Shown: in pieces, positions 13,401 through 28,400 of the stretch
Position numbering within the stretch: the stretch's first letter is position 1
How the letters are laid out: every line of letters starts with the position of its first letter
Assembly: GCF_008831285.2 (NCBI RefSeq)
Contig: NC_045148.1
Location: 19,709,002 to 19,773,001, forward strand
DNA: 64,000 bases
Reading direction: 5' to 3'
Origin: Nymphaea colorata
Taxonomy: Eukaryota; Streptophyta; Magnoliopsida; Nymphaeales; Nymphaeaceae
The notes under the pieces: model-generated
The model's database searches: none
The model's input: only the letters and a program-made list of their open reading frames with translations
Told to the model about the DNA's origin: nothing
Made by a program: the position numbers and the translations under genes

Positions 13401-16400
13401 CTTTAGATCGTTCACTATAAACGTAACATTAAGTTCGACTTATTGGATGAACTGCAAAGGATCAAGGTAATAATGCATAGATCCCATTTGTATCCATATG
13501 AACTTGTGATTTCAGTGATTTAAATCGTTCATTATAAGTGAAACACATTAGGTTAAATGTAAGACATCAAATAAATCACTCAAATCTCATTCATTTTCAT
13601 GCAAACTTGTGATTTGAATTCTCTAAATCATTCATTATGGATGTAACAATAAGCTAAGCACATTCAATTAAGCATGTGTGATCATATGAATCCCTTAAAT
13701 CACACTTGTTTTGATACGAACTTGTGATTTCAATCCTTTAGATTATTTACTATAGATGTAATAACAAATTTAACTCATCGGACTAACCACACGGGGTCAA
13801 AGTAACACATAGATCCTATTTGTATCTATATAAACTTGTCATTTCAATCATTTAAATTATTCATTATATATGTAATAATAAGTGAAATACATCATATTAA
13901 CTATAAGGGACCAATTGAATGACTTGACTCTCATTCATTTCCAAACGAACTTCTCATTCCAAACCACTAACTCTTTACATACATACGTATGTAACAACAA
14001 GTTAAGCACATTCAATTAAATATAACTGATCAAATGAATCACTTAATCTCTAAATTAAATAAAAGTTGTCGAATATATGTAATAACAAGTGAAACACATT
14101 ATATTAACTATAATGGATCAAATGAATTACTTGAATCTCATTCATTTTCATACAAACTTGTGATTTCAATTCACTAAATCGATGAACATAAATGTAGCAA
14201 CAAACTCAACTCATCGGACAAACTACTTGGGTTCAAAGTAATGCATAGATCCCATTTGTATTCATGTGAACTTGTGATTTCAATCATTCATTATAGATAT
14301 AATAACAAGTGAAATACATTAGGTTAACTATAAGGGACCATTGGAATGACTTGAGTCTCGTAATCATTTGAATCGCGTAAATCTCACTCGTATTGATACA
14401 AACTTGTAATTTCAATCTCTTAGATCATTCACTATAGATGTAACAACAAGTTAAACTGATTGGACAAACTATAAGGGATCAAAGTAACGCATAGATCCCA
14501 TTTATATCCTTATAAACTTGTGATTTTCATCAATTAAATGATTCACTATGGACGTAATAACCAATGAAACACGTTAGAATAACTATAAGAGATCGAATGA
14601 AAAAATTTAATCTCTTTTAATTTCATACGAACTTGTGATTTCAATCCCAAATCATTCAATATGTATGTGGCAATAAGTTAAGCACATTTAATTAATCATG
14701 CGTGATCAAATGAATCGATTAAACCATAATCGCATTGATACAAACTTGTGATTTCAATCCTTTTGATCGTTCATTATAAATGTGACAAGTTCAACTCATT
14801 GGACTCTAACTACAAGAGATAAAAGCAATGCATTGAACCCTTTTGTCTCCAAATGAACTTTTGGTTTGGGTCCTTGAAATCCGTGATTATAGATGTAATA
14901 AGAAGCGAGACGCATTAGGTTAAGTATGCGGCAAAAGATGAATCACCCGTATCTCATTCATTTTTTAACAAAGTTGTGATTTCAGTATACTAATTCTTTG
15001 AATATGGATGTAACAATAAGTTAGGATCATTCAATTAAGTGTGCGTACTCAAATCAATAACTTCAATATCACTCGTATTGTCACGAACTTGTTATTTTAA
15101 TGCCTTAAATCGTTCACTATAGATGTAACTATAAAGTAATGTATACATCTCATTTATATCCATATAAACTTCTGATTTTAATCATTTAAATCATTCATTA
15201 TAGATGTAATAAGAAGTAAAATACATTAGATAAACTGCAACGCATCAAATGAATTACTTGAATCTAATTTACTTATGATTTCAATCAACAAAATCATTCA
15301 ATATGAATGTAACAACAAGTTAAGCACATTTAATTGTAAATGTGTGATCAAATGAATCACTTAAATCATTAATGTTGGTACGAACTTGTGATTTCAATTC
15401 TTTAGATCGTTAACTATAAACGTAACATTAAGTTCGACTTATTAGATGAACTGCAAGGGGTCAAGGTAATAATACATAGATCCGATTTGTATCCATATGA
15501 ACTTGTGATTTCAGTGACTTAAATCGTTCATTATAAGTGAAACACATTAGGTTAAATGTAAGACATCAAATAAATCACTCGAATCTCATTCATTTTCATA
15601 CAAACTTGTGATTTCAATTCTCTAAATCAATCATTATAGATGTAACAATAAGCTAAGCACATTCAATTAAGTATGTTTGATCATATGAATCCCTTTAATC
15701 ACACTTGTTTTGATACGAACTTGTGATTTCAATCCTTTAGATTATTTACTATAGATGTAACAACAAATTTAACTCATCGGACTAACCACACGGGGTCAAA
15801 GTAACACATAGATCCTATTTGTATCTATATAAACTTGTCATTTCAATCATTTAAATCATTCATTATATATGTAATAATAAGTGAAATACATCATATTAAC
15901 TATAAGGGACCAATTGAATGACTTGACTCTCATTCATTTGCAAACGAACTTCTCATTCCAAACCACTAACTCTTTCCATACATACGTATGTAACAACAAG
16001 TGAAGCACATTCAATTAAATATAAGTGATCAAATGAATCACTTAATCTCTAAATTAAATAAAAGTTATCGAATATATGTAATAACAAGTGAAACACATTA
16101 TATTAACTATAATGGATCAAATGAATTACTTGAATCTCATTCATTTTCATACAAACTTGTGATTTCAATTCACTAAATCGATCAACATAAATGTAACAAC
16201 AAACTCAACTCATCGGACTAACGACTTGGGTTCAAAGTAATGCATAGATCCCATTTGTATTCATGTGAACTTGTGATTTCAATCATTCATTATAGATATA
16301 ATCACAAGTGAAATACATTAGGTTAACTTTAAGGGACCATTTGAATGACTTGACTCTCGTAATCATTTGAATCGCGTAAATCTCACTCGTATTGATACAA

Positions 16401-19400
16401 ACTTGTAATTTCAATTTCTTAGATCATTCACTATAGATGTAACAACAAGTTAAATTGATTGGACAAACTATAAGGGATCAAAGCAACGCAAAGATCCCAT
16501 TTATATCCTTATAAACTTGTGATTTTAATCATTTAAATCATTCATTATGGACGTAATAATCAATGAAACACGTTAGATTAACTATAAGAGATCGAATGAA
16601 TAAATTGAATCTCCTTTAATTTCATACGAACTTGTGATTTCAATCCCAAATCATTCAATATGTATGTGACAATAAGTTAAGCACATTTAATTAATCATGC
16701 GTGATCAAATGAATCGATTAAACCTTAATCGCATTGATACAAACTTGTGATTTCAATCTTTTTGACCGTTCATTATAAATGTGACAAGTTCAACTCATTG
16801 GATTCTAACTACAAGAGATATTAAACTAATGCATTGAACCCATTTGTCTCCAAATGAACTTTTGGTTTTGGGTCCTTCAAATCCGTCATTATAGATGTAA
16901 TAAGAAGCGAGACGCATTAGGTTAAGTATGCGGCAAAAGATGAATCACTCGTATCTCATTCATTTTTTAACAAAGTTGTGATTTCAATATACTAATTCTT
17001 TGAATATGGATGTAACAATAAGTTAGGAACATTCAATTAAGTGTGCGTAATCAAATCAATAACTTAAATATCACTCGTATTGTCACGAACTTGTTATTTT
17101 AATGCCTTAAATCGTTCACTATATATTTAACTATAAGGTAATGTATACATCTCATTTATATCCATATAAACTTCTGATTTTAATCATTTAAATCATTCAT
17201 TATAGATGTAATAAGAAGTAAAATACATTAGATAAACTGCAACGCATCAAATGAATTACTTGAATCTAATTTACTTATCATTTCAATTAACATAATCATT
17301 CAATATGGATGTAACAACAAGTTAAGCACATTTAATTGTAAATGCGTGATCAAATGAATCACTTAAATCATTAATGTTGGTACGAACTTGTGATTTCAAT
17401 TCTTTATATCGTTCACTATAAACGTAACATTAAGTTCGACTTATTGGATGAACTGCAAGGGATCAAGGTAATAATGCATAGATCCCATTTGTATCCATAT
17501 GAACTTGTGATTTCAGTGATTTAAATCGTTCATTATAAGTGAAACACATTAGGTTAAATGTAAGACATCAAATAAATCACTCGAATCTCATTCATTTTCA
17601 TACAAACTTGTGATTTCAATTCTCTAAATCAATCATTATGGATGTAACAATAAGCTAAGCACATTCAATTAAGTATGTTTGATCATATGAATCCCCTATG
17701 TCACACTTGTTTTGATACGAACTTGTGATTTCAATCATTTAGATTATTTACTATAGATGTAACAACAAATTTAACTCATCGGACTAACCACACGGGGTCA
17801 AAGTAACACATAGATCCTATTTGTATCTATATAAACTTGTCATTTCAATCATTTAAATCATTCATTATATATAATAATAATAAGTGAAATACATCATATT
17901 AACTATAAGGGACCAATTGAATGACTTGACTCTCATTCATTTCCAAACGAACTTCTCATTCCAAACCACTAACTCTTTCCATACATACGTATGTAACAAC
18001 AAGTTAAGCACATTCAATTAAATATAAGTGATCAAATGAATCACTTAATCTCTAAATTAAATAAAAGTTATCGAATATGTGTAATAACAAGTGAAACACA
18101 TTATATTAACTATAATGGATCAAATGAATTACTTGAATCTTATTCATTTTCATACAAACTTGTGATTTCAATTCACTAAATCGATCAACATAAATGTAAC
18201 AACAAACTCAACTCATCGGACTAACTACTTGGCTTCAAAGTAATGCATAGATCCCATTTGTATATGTGAACTTGTGATTTCAATCATTCATTATAGATAT
18301 AATCACAAGTGAAATACATTAGGTTAACTATAAGGGACCATTTGAATGACTTGACTCTCGTAATCATTTGAATCGCGTAAATCTCACTCGTATTGATACA
18401 AACTTGTAATTTCAATCTCTTAGATCATTCACTATAGATGTAACAACAAGTTAAACTGATTGGACAAACTATAAGGGATCAAAGTAACGCATAGATCCCA
18501 TTTATATCCTCATAAACTTGTGATTTTAATCATTTAAATCATTCATTATGGACGTAATAACCAATGAAACACGTTAGATTAACTATAAGAGATCGAATGA
18601 ATAAATTGAATCTCCTTTAATTTCATACGAACTTGTGATTTCAATCCCAAATCATTCAATATGTATGTGGCAATAAGTTAAGCACATTTAATTAATCATG
18701 CGTGATCAAATGAATCGATTAAACCTTAATCGCATTGATACAAACTTGTGATTTCAATCCTTTTGACCGTTCATTATAAATGTGACAAGTTCAACTCATT
18801 GGACTCTAACTACAAGAGATAAAAGCAATGCATTGAACCCATTTGTCTCCAAATGAACTTTTGGTTTGGGTCCTCGAAGTCCGTCATTATAGATGTAATA
18901 AGAAGCGAGACGCATTAGGTTAAGTATGCGGCGAAAGATGAATCACTCGTAACTCAATCATTTTTTAACAAAGTTGTGATTTCAATATACTAATTCTTTG
19001 AATATGGATGTAAGAATAAGTTAGGAACATTCAATTAAGTGTGCGTAATCAAATCAATAACTTAAATATCACTCGTATTGTCACGAACTTGTTATTTTAA
19101 TGCCTTAAATCGTTCACTATAGATGTAACTATAAGGTAATGTATACATCTCATTTATATCCATATAAACTTCTGATTTTAATCATTTAAATCATTCATTA
19201 TAAATATAATAAGAAGTAAAATACATTCAATAAACTGCAACGCATCAAATGAATTACTTCAATCTAATTTACTTATGATTTCAATCAACAAAATCATTCA
19301 ATATGGATGTAACAACAAGTTAAGCACATTTAATTGTAAATGCGTGATCAAATGAATCACTGAAATCATTAATGTTGGTACGAACTTGTGATTTCAATTC

Positions 19401-22400
19401 TTTAGATCCTTCACTATAAACGTAACATTAAATTCGACTTATTGGATCAACTTCAAGGGATCAAGGTAATAATGCATAGATCCCATTTGTATCCTTATGA
19501 ACTTGTGATTTCAGTGATTTAAATCGTTCATTATAAGTGAAACACATTAAGTTAAATGTAAGACATCAAATAAATCACTCGAATCCCATTCATTTTCATA
19601 CAAACTTGTGATTTCAATTCTCCAAATCAATCATTATGGATGTAACAATAAGCTAAGCACATTCAATTAAGTATGTTTGATCATATGAATCCCTTAAATC
19701 ACACTTGTTTTGATACGAACTTGTGATTTCAATCCTTTATATTATTTACTATGGATGTAACAACAAATTAAACTCATCGGACTAACCACATGGGGTCAAA
19801 GTAACACATTGATCCTATTTGTATCTATATAAACTTGTCATTTCAATCATTTAAAACATTCATGATATATGTAATAATAAGTGAAATACATCATATTAAC
19901 TATAAGGGACCAATTGAATGACTTGACTCTCATTCATTTCCAAACGAACTTCTCATTCCAAACCACTAACTCTTTCCATACATACGTATGTAACAACAAG
20001 TTAAGCACATTCAATTAAATATAAGTGATCAAATGAATCACTTAATCTCTAAATTAAATAAAAGTTATCGAATATATGTGATAACAAGTGAAACACATTA
20101 TATTAACTATAATGGATCAAATGAATTACTTGAATCTCATTCATTTTCATACAAACATGTGATTTAAATTCACTAAATCGATCAACATAAATGTAACAAC
20201 AAACTCAACTCATCGGACTAACTACTTGGGTTCAAAGTAATGCATAGATCCCATTTGTATTCATGTGAACTTGTGATTTCAATCATTCATTATAGATATA
20301 ATAACAAGTGAAACACATTAGGTTAACTATAAGGGACCATTTGAATGACTTGACTTTCGTAATCATTTGAATCGCGTAAATCTCACTCATATTGATACAA
20401 ACTTGTAATTTCAATCTCTTAGATCGTTCACTATAGATGTAACAACAAGTTAAACTGATTGAACAAACTATAAGGGATCAAAGTAACGCATAGATCCCAT
20501 TTATATCCTTATAAACTTGTGATTTTAATCATTTAAATCATTCATTATGGACGTAATAATCAATGAAACACGTTAGATTAAATATAAGAGATGGAATGAA
20601 TAAATTGAATCCCCTTTAATTTCATACGAACTTGTGATTTCATTCCCAAATCATTCAATATGTATGTGACAATAAGTTAAGCACATTTAATCAATCATGC
20701 GTGATCAAATGAATCGATTAAACCTTAATCGCATTGATACAAACTTGTGATTTCAATCCTTTTGACCGTTCATTATAAATGTGACAAGTTCAACTCATTG
20801 GACTCTAACTACAAGAGATAAAAGCAATGCATTGAAGCCATTTGTCTCCAAATGAACTTTTGGTTTGGGTCCTTGAAGTCCGTCATTATAGATGTAATAT
20901 GAAGCGAGACGCATTAGGTTAAGTATGCGGCACAAGATGAATCACTCGTATCTCATTCATTTTTTAACAGAGTTGTGATTTCAATATACTAATTCTTCGA
21001 ATATGGATGTAACAATAAGTTAGGAACATTCAATTAAGTGTGCGTAATCAAATCAATAACTTAAATATCACTCGTATTGTCACGAACTTGTTATTTTAAT
21101 GCCTTAAATCGTTCACTATAGATGTAACTATAAGGTAATGTATACATCTCATTTATATCCATATAAACTTCTGATTTTAATCATTTAAATCATTCATTAT
21201 AGATGTAATAAGAAGTAAAATACATTAAATAAACTGCAACGCATCAAATGAATTACTTGAATCTAATTTACTTATGATTTCAATCAACAAAATCATTCAA
21301 TATGGATGTAACAACAAGTTAAGCACATTTAATTGTAAATGCGTGATCAAATGAATCACTTAAATCATTAATGTTGGTATGAACTTGTGATTTCAATTCT
21401 TTAGATCGTTCACTATAAACGTAACCTTAAGTTCGACTTATTGGATGAACTACAAGGGATCAAGGTAATAATGCATAGATCCCATTTGTGTCCATATGAA
21501 CTTGTGATTTCAGTGATTTAAATCATTCATTATCAGTGAAACACATTAAATTAAATGTAAGACATCAAAAAAATCACTCGAATATCATTCATTTTGATAC
21601 AAACTTGTGATTTCAATTCTCTAAATCAATCATTATGGATGTAACAATAAGCTAAGCACATTCAATTAAGTATGTTTGATCATATGAATCTCTTAAATCA
21701 CACTTGTTTTGATACTAACTTGTGATTTCAATCCTTTAGATTATTTACCATAGATGCAACAACAAATTTAACTCATCGGACTAACCACACGGGGTCAAAG
21801 TAACACATAGATCCTATTTGTATCTATATAAACTTGTCATTTCAATCATTTAAATCATTCATTATATATGTAATAATAAGTGAAATACATCATATTAACT
21901 ATAAGGGACCAATTGAATGACTTGACTCTCATTCATTTCCAAACGAACTTCTCATTCCAAACCACTAACTCTTTCAATACATACGTATGTAACAATAAGT
22001 TAAGTACATTCAATTAAATATAAGTGATCAAATGAATCACTTAATCTCTAAATTAAATAAAAGTTATCGAATATATGTAATAACAAGTGAAACACCTTAT
22101 ATTAACTATAATGGATCAAATGAATTACTTGAATCTCATTCATTTTCAAACAAACTTGTGATTTCAATTTACTAAATCGATCAACATAAATGTAACAACA
22201 AACTCAACTCATCGGATTAACTACTTGGGTTCAAAGTAATGCGTAGATCCCATTTGTATTCATGTGAACTTGTGATTTCAATAATTCATTATAGATATAA
22301 TAACAAGTGAAATACATTAGGTTAACTATAAGGGACCATTTGAATGACTTGACTCTCGTAATTATTTGAATCGTGTAAATCTCACTCGTATTGATACAAA

Positions 22401-25400
22401 CTTGTAATTTCAATCTCTTAGATCATTCACCATAGATGTAACAACAAGTTAAACTGATTGGACAAACTATAAGGGATCAAAGTAACGTATAGATCCCATT
22501 CATATCCTTATAAACTTGTGATTTTAATCATTTAAATCATTCATTATGGACGTAATAATCAATGAAACATGTTAGATTACCTATAAGAGATCGAATGAAT
22601 AAATTGAATCTCCTTTAATTTCATACGAACTTGTGATTTCAATCCCAAATCATTCAATATGTATGTGGCAATAAGTTAAGCACATTTAATTAATCATGCG
22701 TGATCAAATGAATCGATTGAATCTTAATCGCATTGATACAAACTTGTGATTTTAATCCTTTTGACCCTTCATTATAAATGTGACAAGTTCAACTCATTGG
22801 ACTCTAACTACAAGAGATAAAAGCAATGCATTGAACCCTTTTGTCTCCAAATGAACTTTTGGTTTGGGTCCTTGAAATCCGTCATTATAGATGTAATAAG
22901 AAGCGAGACGCATTAGGTTAAGTATGCGGCAAAAGATGAATCACTCGTATCTCATTCATTTTTTCACAAAGTTGTGATTTCAGTATACTAATTCTTTGAA
23001 TATGGATGTAACAATAAGTTAGGAACATTCAATTAAGTGTGCGTAATCAAATCAATAACTTAAATATCACACATATTGTCACGAACTTGTTATTTTAATG
23101 CCTTAAATCGTTCACTATAGATATAACTATAAGGTAATGTATACATCTCATTTATATCCATTTAAACTTCTGATTTCAATCATTTAAATCATTCATTATA
23201 GATGTAATAAGAAGTAAAATACATTAGATAAACTGCAACGCATCAAATGAATTACTTGAATCTAATTTACTTATGATTTCAATCAACAAAATCATTCAAT
23301 ATGGATGTAACAACAAGTTAAGCACATTTAATTGTAAATGCGTGATCAAATGAATCACTTAAATCATTAATGTTGGTACCAACTTGTGATTTCAATTCTT
23401 TAGATCGTTCACTATAAACGTAACATTAAGATCGACTTATAGGATGAACTGCAAGGGATCAAGGTAATAATGCATAGATCCCATTTGTATCTATATAAAC
23501 TTGTGATTTCAGTGATTTAAATCGTTCATTATAAGTGAAACACATTAAATTAAATGTAAGACATCAAAAAAATCACTCGAATATCATTCATTTTGATACA
23601 AACTTGTGATTTCAATTCTCTAAATCAATCATTATGGATGTAACAATAAGCTAAGCACATTCAATTAAGTATGTTTGATCATATGAATCCCTTATGTCAC
23701 ACTTGTTTTGATACGAACTTGTGATTTCAATCATTTAGATTATTTACTATAGATGTAACAACAAATTTAACTCATCGGACTAACCACACGGGGTCAAAGT
23801 AACACATAGATCCTATTTGTATCGATATAAACTTGTCATTTCAATCATTTAAATCATTCATTATATATGTAATAATAAGTGAAATACATCATATTAACTA
23901 TAAGGGACCAATTGAATGACTTGACTCTCATTCATTTCCAAACGAACTTCTCATTCCAAACCACTAACTCTTTCCATACATACGTATGTAACAACAAGTT
24001 AAGCACATTTAATTAAATATAAGTGATCAAATGAATCACTTAATCTCTAAATTAAATAAAAGTTATTGAATATATGTAATAACAAGTGAAACACATTATA
24101 TTAACTATAATGGATCAAATGAATTACTTGAATCTCATTCATTTTCATACAAACTTGTGATTTCAATTCACTAAATCGATCAACATAAATGTAACAACAA
24201 ACTCAACTCATCGGACTAACTACTTGGGTTCAAAGTAATGCATAGATCCCATTTGTATTCATGTGAACTTGTGATTTCAATCATTCATTATATATATAAT
24301 AACAAGTGAAATACATTAGGTTAACTATAAGGGACCATTTGAATGACTTGACTCTCGTAATCATTTGAATCGCGTAAATCTCAATCGTATTGATACAAAC
24401 TTGTAATTTCAATATCTTAGATCATTCACTATAGATGTAACAACAAGTTAAACTGATTGGACAAACTATAAGGGATCAAAGTAACGCATAGATCTCATTT
24501 ATATCCTTATAAACTTATGATTTTAATCATTTAAATCATTCATTATGGACGTAATAACCAATGAAACACGTTAGATTAACTATAAGAGATCGAATGAATA
24601 AGTTGAATCTCCTTTAATTTCATACGAACTTGTGATTTCAATCCCAAATCATTCAATATGTATGTGGCAATAAGTTAAGCACATTTAATTAATCATGCGT
24701 GATCAAATGAATCGATTAAACCTTAATCGCATTAATACAAACTTGTGATTTCAATCCTTTTGACCGTTCATTATAAATGTGACAAGTTCAACTCATTGGA
24801 CTCTAACTACGAGGGATCAAAGCAATGCATTGAACCCATTTGTCTCCAAATGAACTTTTGGTTTGGGTCCTTGAAATCCGTCATTATAGATGTAATAAGA
24901 AGCGAGACGCATTAGGTTAAGTATGCGGCAAAAGATGAATCACTCGTATCTCATTCATTTTTTAACAAAGTTGTGATTTCAATATACTAATTCTTTGAAT
25001 ATGGATGTAACAATAAGTTAGGAACATTCAATTAAGTGTGCGTAATCAAATCAATAACTTAAATATCACTCGTATTGTAACGAACTTGTTATTTTAATGC
25101 CTTAAATCGTTCACTATAGATGTAACTATGAGGTAATGTATACATCTCATTTATATCCATATAAACTTCTGATTTTAATCATTTAAATCATTCATTATAG
25201 ATGTAATAAGAAGTAAAATACATTAAATAAACTGCAACGCATCAAATGAATTACTTGAACCTAATTTACTTATGATTTCAATCAACAAAATCATTCAATA
25301 TGGATGTAACAACAAGTTAAACACATTTAATTGTAAATGCGTGATCAAATGAATCACTTAAATCATTAATGTTGGTACGAACTTGTTATTTCAATTCTTT

Positions 25401-28400
25401 AGATCGTTCACTATAAACGTAACATTAAGTTCGACTTATTGGATGAACTGCAAGGGATCAAGGTAATAATGCATAGATCCCATTTGTATCCAAATTAACT
25501 TGTGATTTCAGTGATTTAAATCGTTCATTATAAGTGAAACACATTAGGTTAAATGTAAGACATCAAATAAATCACTCGAATCTCATTCATTTTCGTACAA
25601 ACTTGTGATTTCAATTCTCTAAATCAATCATTATGGATGTAACAATAAGCTAAGAACATTCAATTAAGTATGGGTGATCATATAAATCCCTTAAATCACA
25701 CTTATTTTGATACGAACTTGTGATTTCAATCCTTTAGATTATTTACTATAGATGTAACAACAAATTTAACTCATCGGACTAACCACACGGGTCAAAGTAA
25801 CACATAGATCCTATTTGTATCTATATAAACTTGTCATTTCAATCACTTAAATCATTCATTATATATGTAATAATAAGTGAAATACATCATATTAACTATA
25901 AGGGACCAACTGAATGACTTGACTCTCATTCATTTCCAAACGAACTTCTCATTCCAAACCACTAACTCTTTCAATACATACGTATGTAACAACAAGTTAA
26001 ACACATTCAATTAAATATAAGTGATCAAATGAATCATTTAATCTCTCAATTAAATAAAAGTTATCGAATATATGTAATAACAAGTGAAACACATTATATT
26101 AACTATAATGGATCAAAGGAATTACTTGAATCTCATTCATTTTCATACAAACTTGTGATTTCAATTCACTAAATCGATCAACATAAATGTAACAACAAAC
26201 TCAACTCATCGGGCCAACTACTTGGGTTCAAAGTAATGCATAGATCCCATTTGTATTCATGTGAACTTGTGATTTCAATCATTCATTATAGATATAATAA
26301 CAAGTGAAATACATTAGGTTAACTATCGGGGACCATTTGAATGACTTGACTCTCGTAATCATTTGAATCGCGTAAATGTCACTCGTATTGATACAAACTT
26401 GTAATTTCAATCTCTTAGATCATTCACTATAGATGTAACAACAAGTTAAACTGATTGGACAAACTATAATTGATGAAAGTAACGCATAGATCCCATTTAT
26501 ATCCTTATAAAATAGTGATTTTAATCATTTAAATCATTCATTATGGACGTAATAACCAATGAAACACGTTAGATTAACTATAAGAGATCGAATGAATAAA
26601 ATGAATCTCCTTTAATTTCATACGAACTTGTGATTTCAATCCCAAATCATTCAATATGTATGTGGCAATAAGTTAGGCACATTTAATTAATCATGCGTGA
26701 TCAAATGAATCGATTAAACCTTAATCGCATTGATACAAACTTGTGATTTCAATCCTTTTGACCGTTCATTATAAATGTGACAAGTTCAACTCATTGGACT
26801 CTAACTATAAGAGATAAAAGCAATGGATTGAACCCTTTTGTCTCCAAATGAACTTTTGGTTTGGGTCCTTGAAATCTGTGATTATAGATGTAATAAGAAG
26901 CGAGACGCATTAGGTTAAGTATGCGGCAAAAGATGAATCACTCGTATCTCATTCATTTTTTAACAAAGTTGTGATTTCAATATACTAATTCTTTGAATAT
27001 GGATGTAACAATAAGTTAGGAACATTCAATTAAGTGTGCGTAATCAAATCAATAACTTAAATATCACTCGTATTGTCACGAACTCGTTATTTTAATGCCT
27101 TAAATCGTTCACTATAGATGTAACTATAAGGTAATGTATACATCTCATTTATATCCATATAAACTTCTGATTTTAATCATTTAAATCATTCATTATAGAT
27201 GTAATAAGAAGTAAAATACATTAAATAAACTGCAACGCATCAAATGAATTACTTGAATCTAATTTACTTATGATTTCAATAAACAAAATCATTCAATATG
27301 GATGTAAAAACAAGTTAAGCTCATTTAATTGTAAATGCGTGATCAAATGAATCACTTAAATCATTAATGTTGGTACGAACTTGTGATTTCAATTCTTTAG
27401 ATCGTTCACTATAAACGTAACATTAAGTTCGAGTTATTGGATGAACTACAAGGGATCAAGGTAATAATGCATAGATCCCATTTGTATCTTTATGAACTTG
27501 TGATTTCAGTGATTTAAATCGTTCATTATAAGTGAAACACATTAGGTTAAATGTAATACATCAAATAAATCACTCGAATCTCATTCATTTTCATACAAAC
27601 TTGTGACTTCAATTCTCTAAATCAATCATTATGGATGTAAAAATAAGCTAAGCACATTCAATTAAGTATGTGTGATCATATGAATCCCTTAAATCACACT
27701 TGTTTTGATACGAACTTGTGATTTCAATCCTTTATATTATTTACTATAGATGTAACAATAAATTTAACTCATCGGACTAACCACACGGGGGCAAAGTGAC
27801 ACATAGATCCTATTTGTATATGTATAAACTTGTCATTTCAATAATTTAAATCATTCATTATATATGTAATAATAAGTGAAATACATCATATTAACTATAA
27901 GGGACCAATTGAATGACTTGACTCTCATTCATTTCCAAACGAACTTCTCATTCCAAACCACTAACTCTTTCAATACATACGTATGTAACAACAAGTTAAG
28001 CACATTCAATTAAATATAAGTGATCAAATGAATCACTTAATCTCTCAATTAAATAAAAGTTATCGAATATATGTAATAACAAGTGAAACACATTATATTA
28101 ACTATAATGGTTCAAATGAATTACTTGAATCTCATTCATTTTCATACAAACTTGTGATTTCAATTCACTAAATCGATCAACATAAATGTAACAACAAACT
28201 CAACTCATCGGACTAACTACTTGGGTTCAAAGTAATGCATATATCCCATTTGTATTCATGTGAACTTGTGATTTCAATCATTCATTATAGATATAATAAC
28301 AAGTGAAATACATTAGGTTAACTATCAGGGACCATTTGAATGACTTGACTGTCGTAATCATTTGAATCGCGTAAATGTCACTCGTATTGATACAAACTTG

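Noticed and set aside
22231-22413. Minus-strand frame of 60 codons in the satellite, and a similar one at 33992-34180 on the plus strand
   Set aside because: Both are satellite sequence opened by single-base changes in one HOR unit; the same position is closed in other units.
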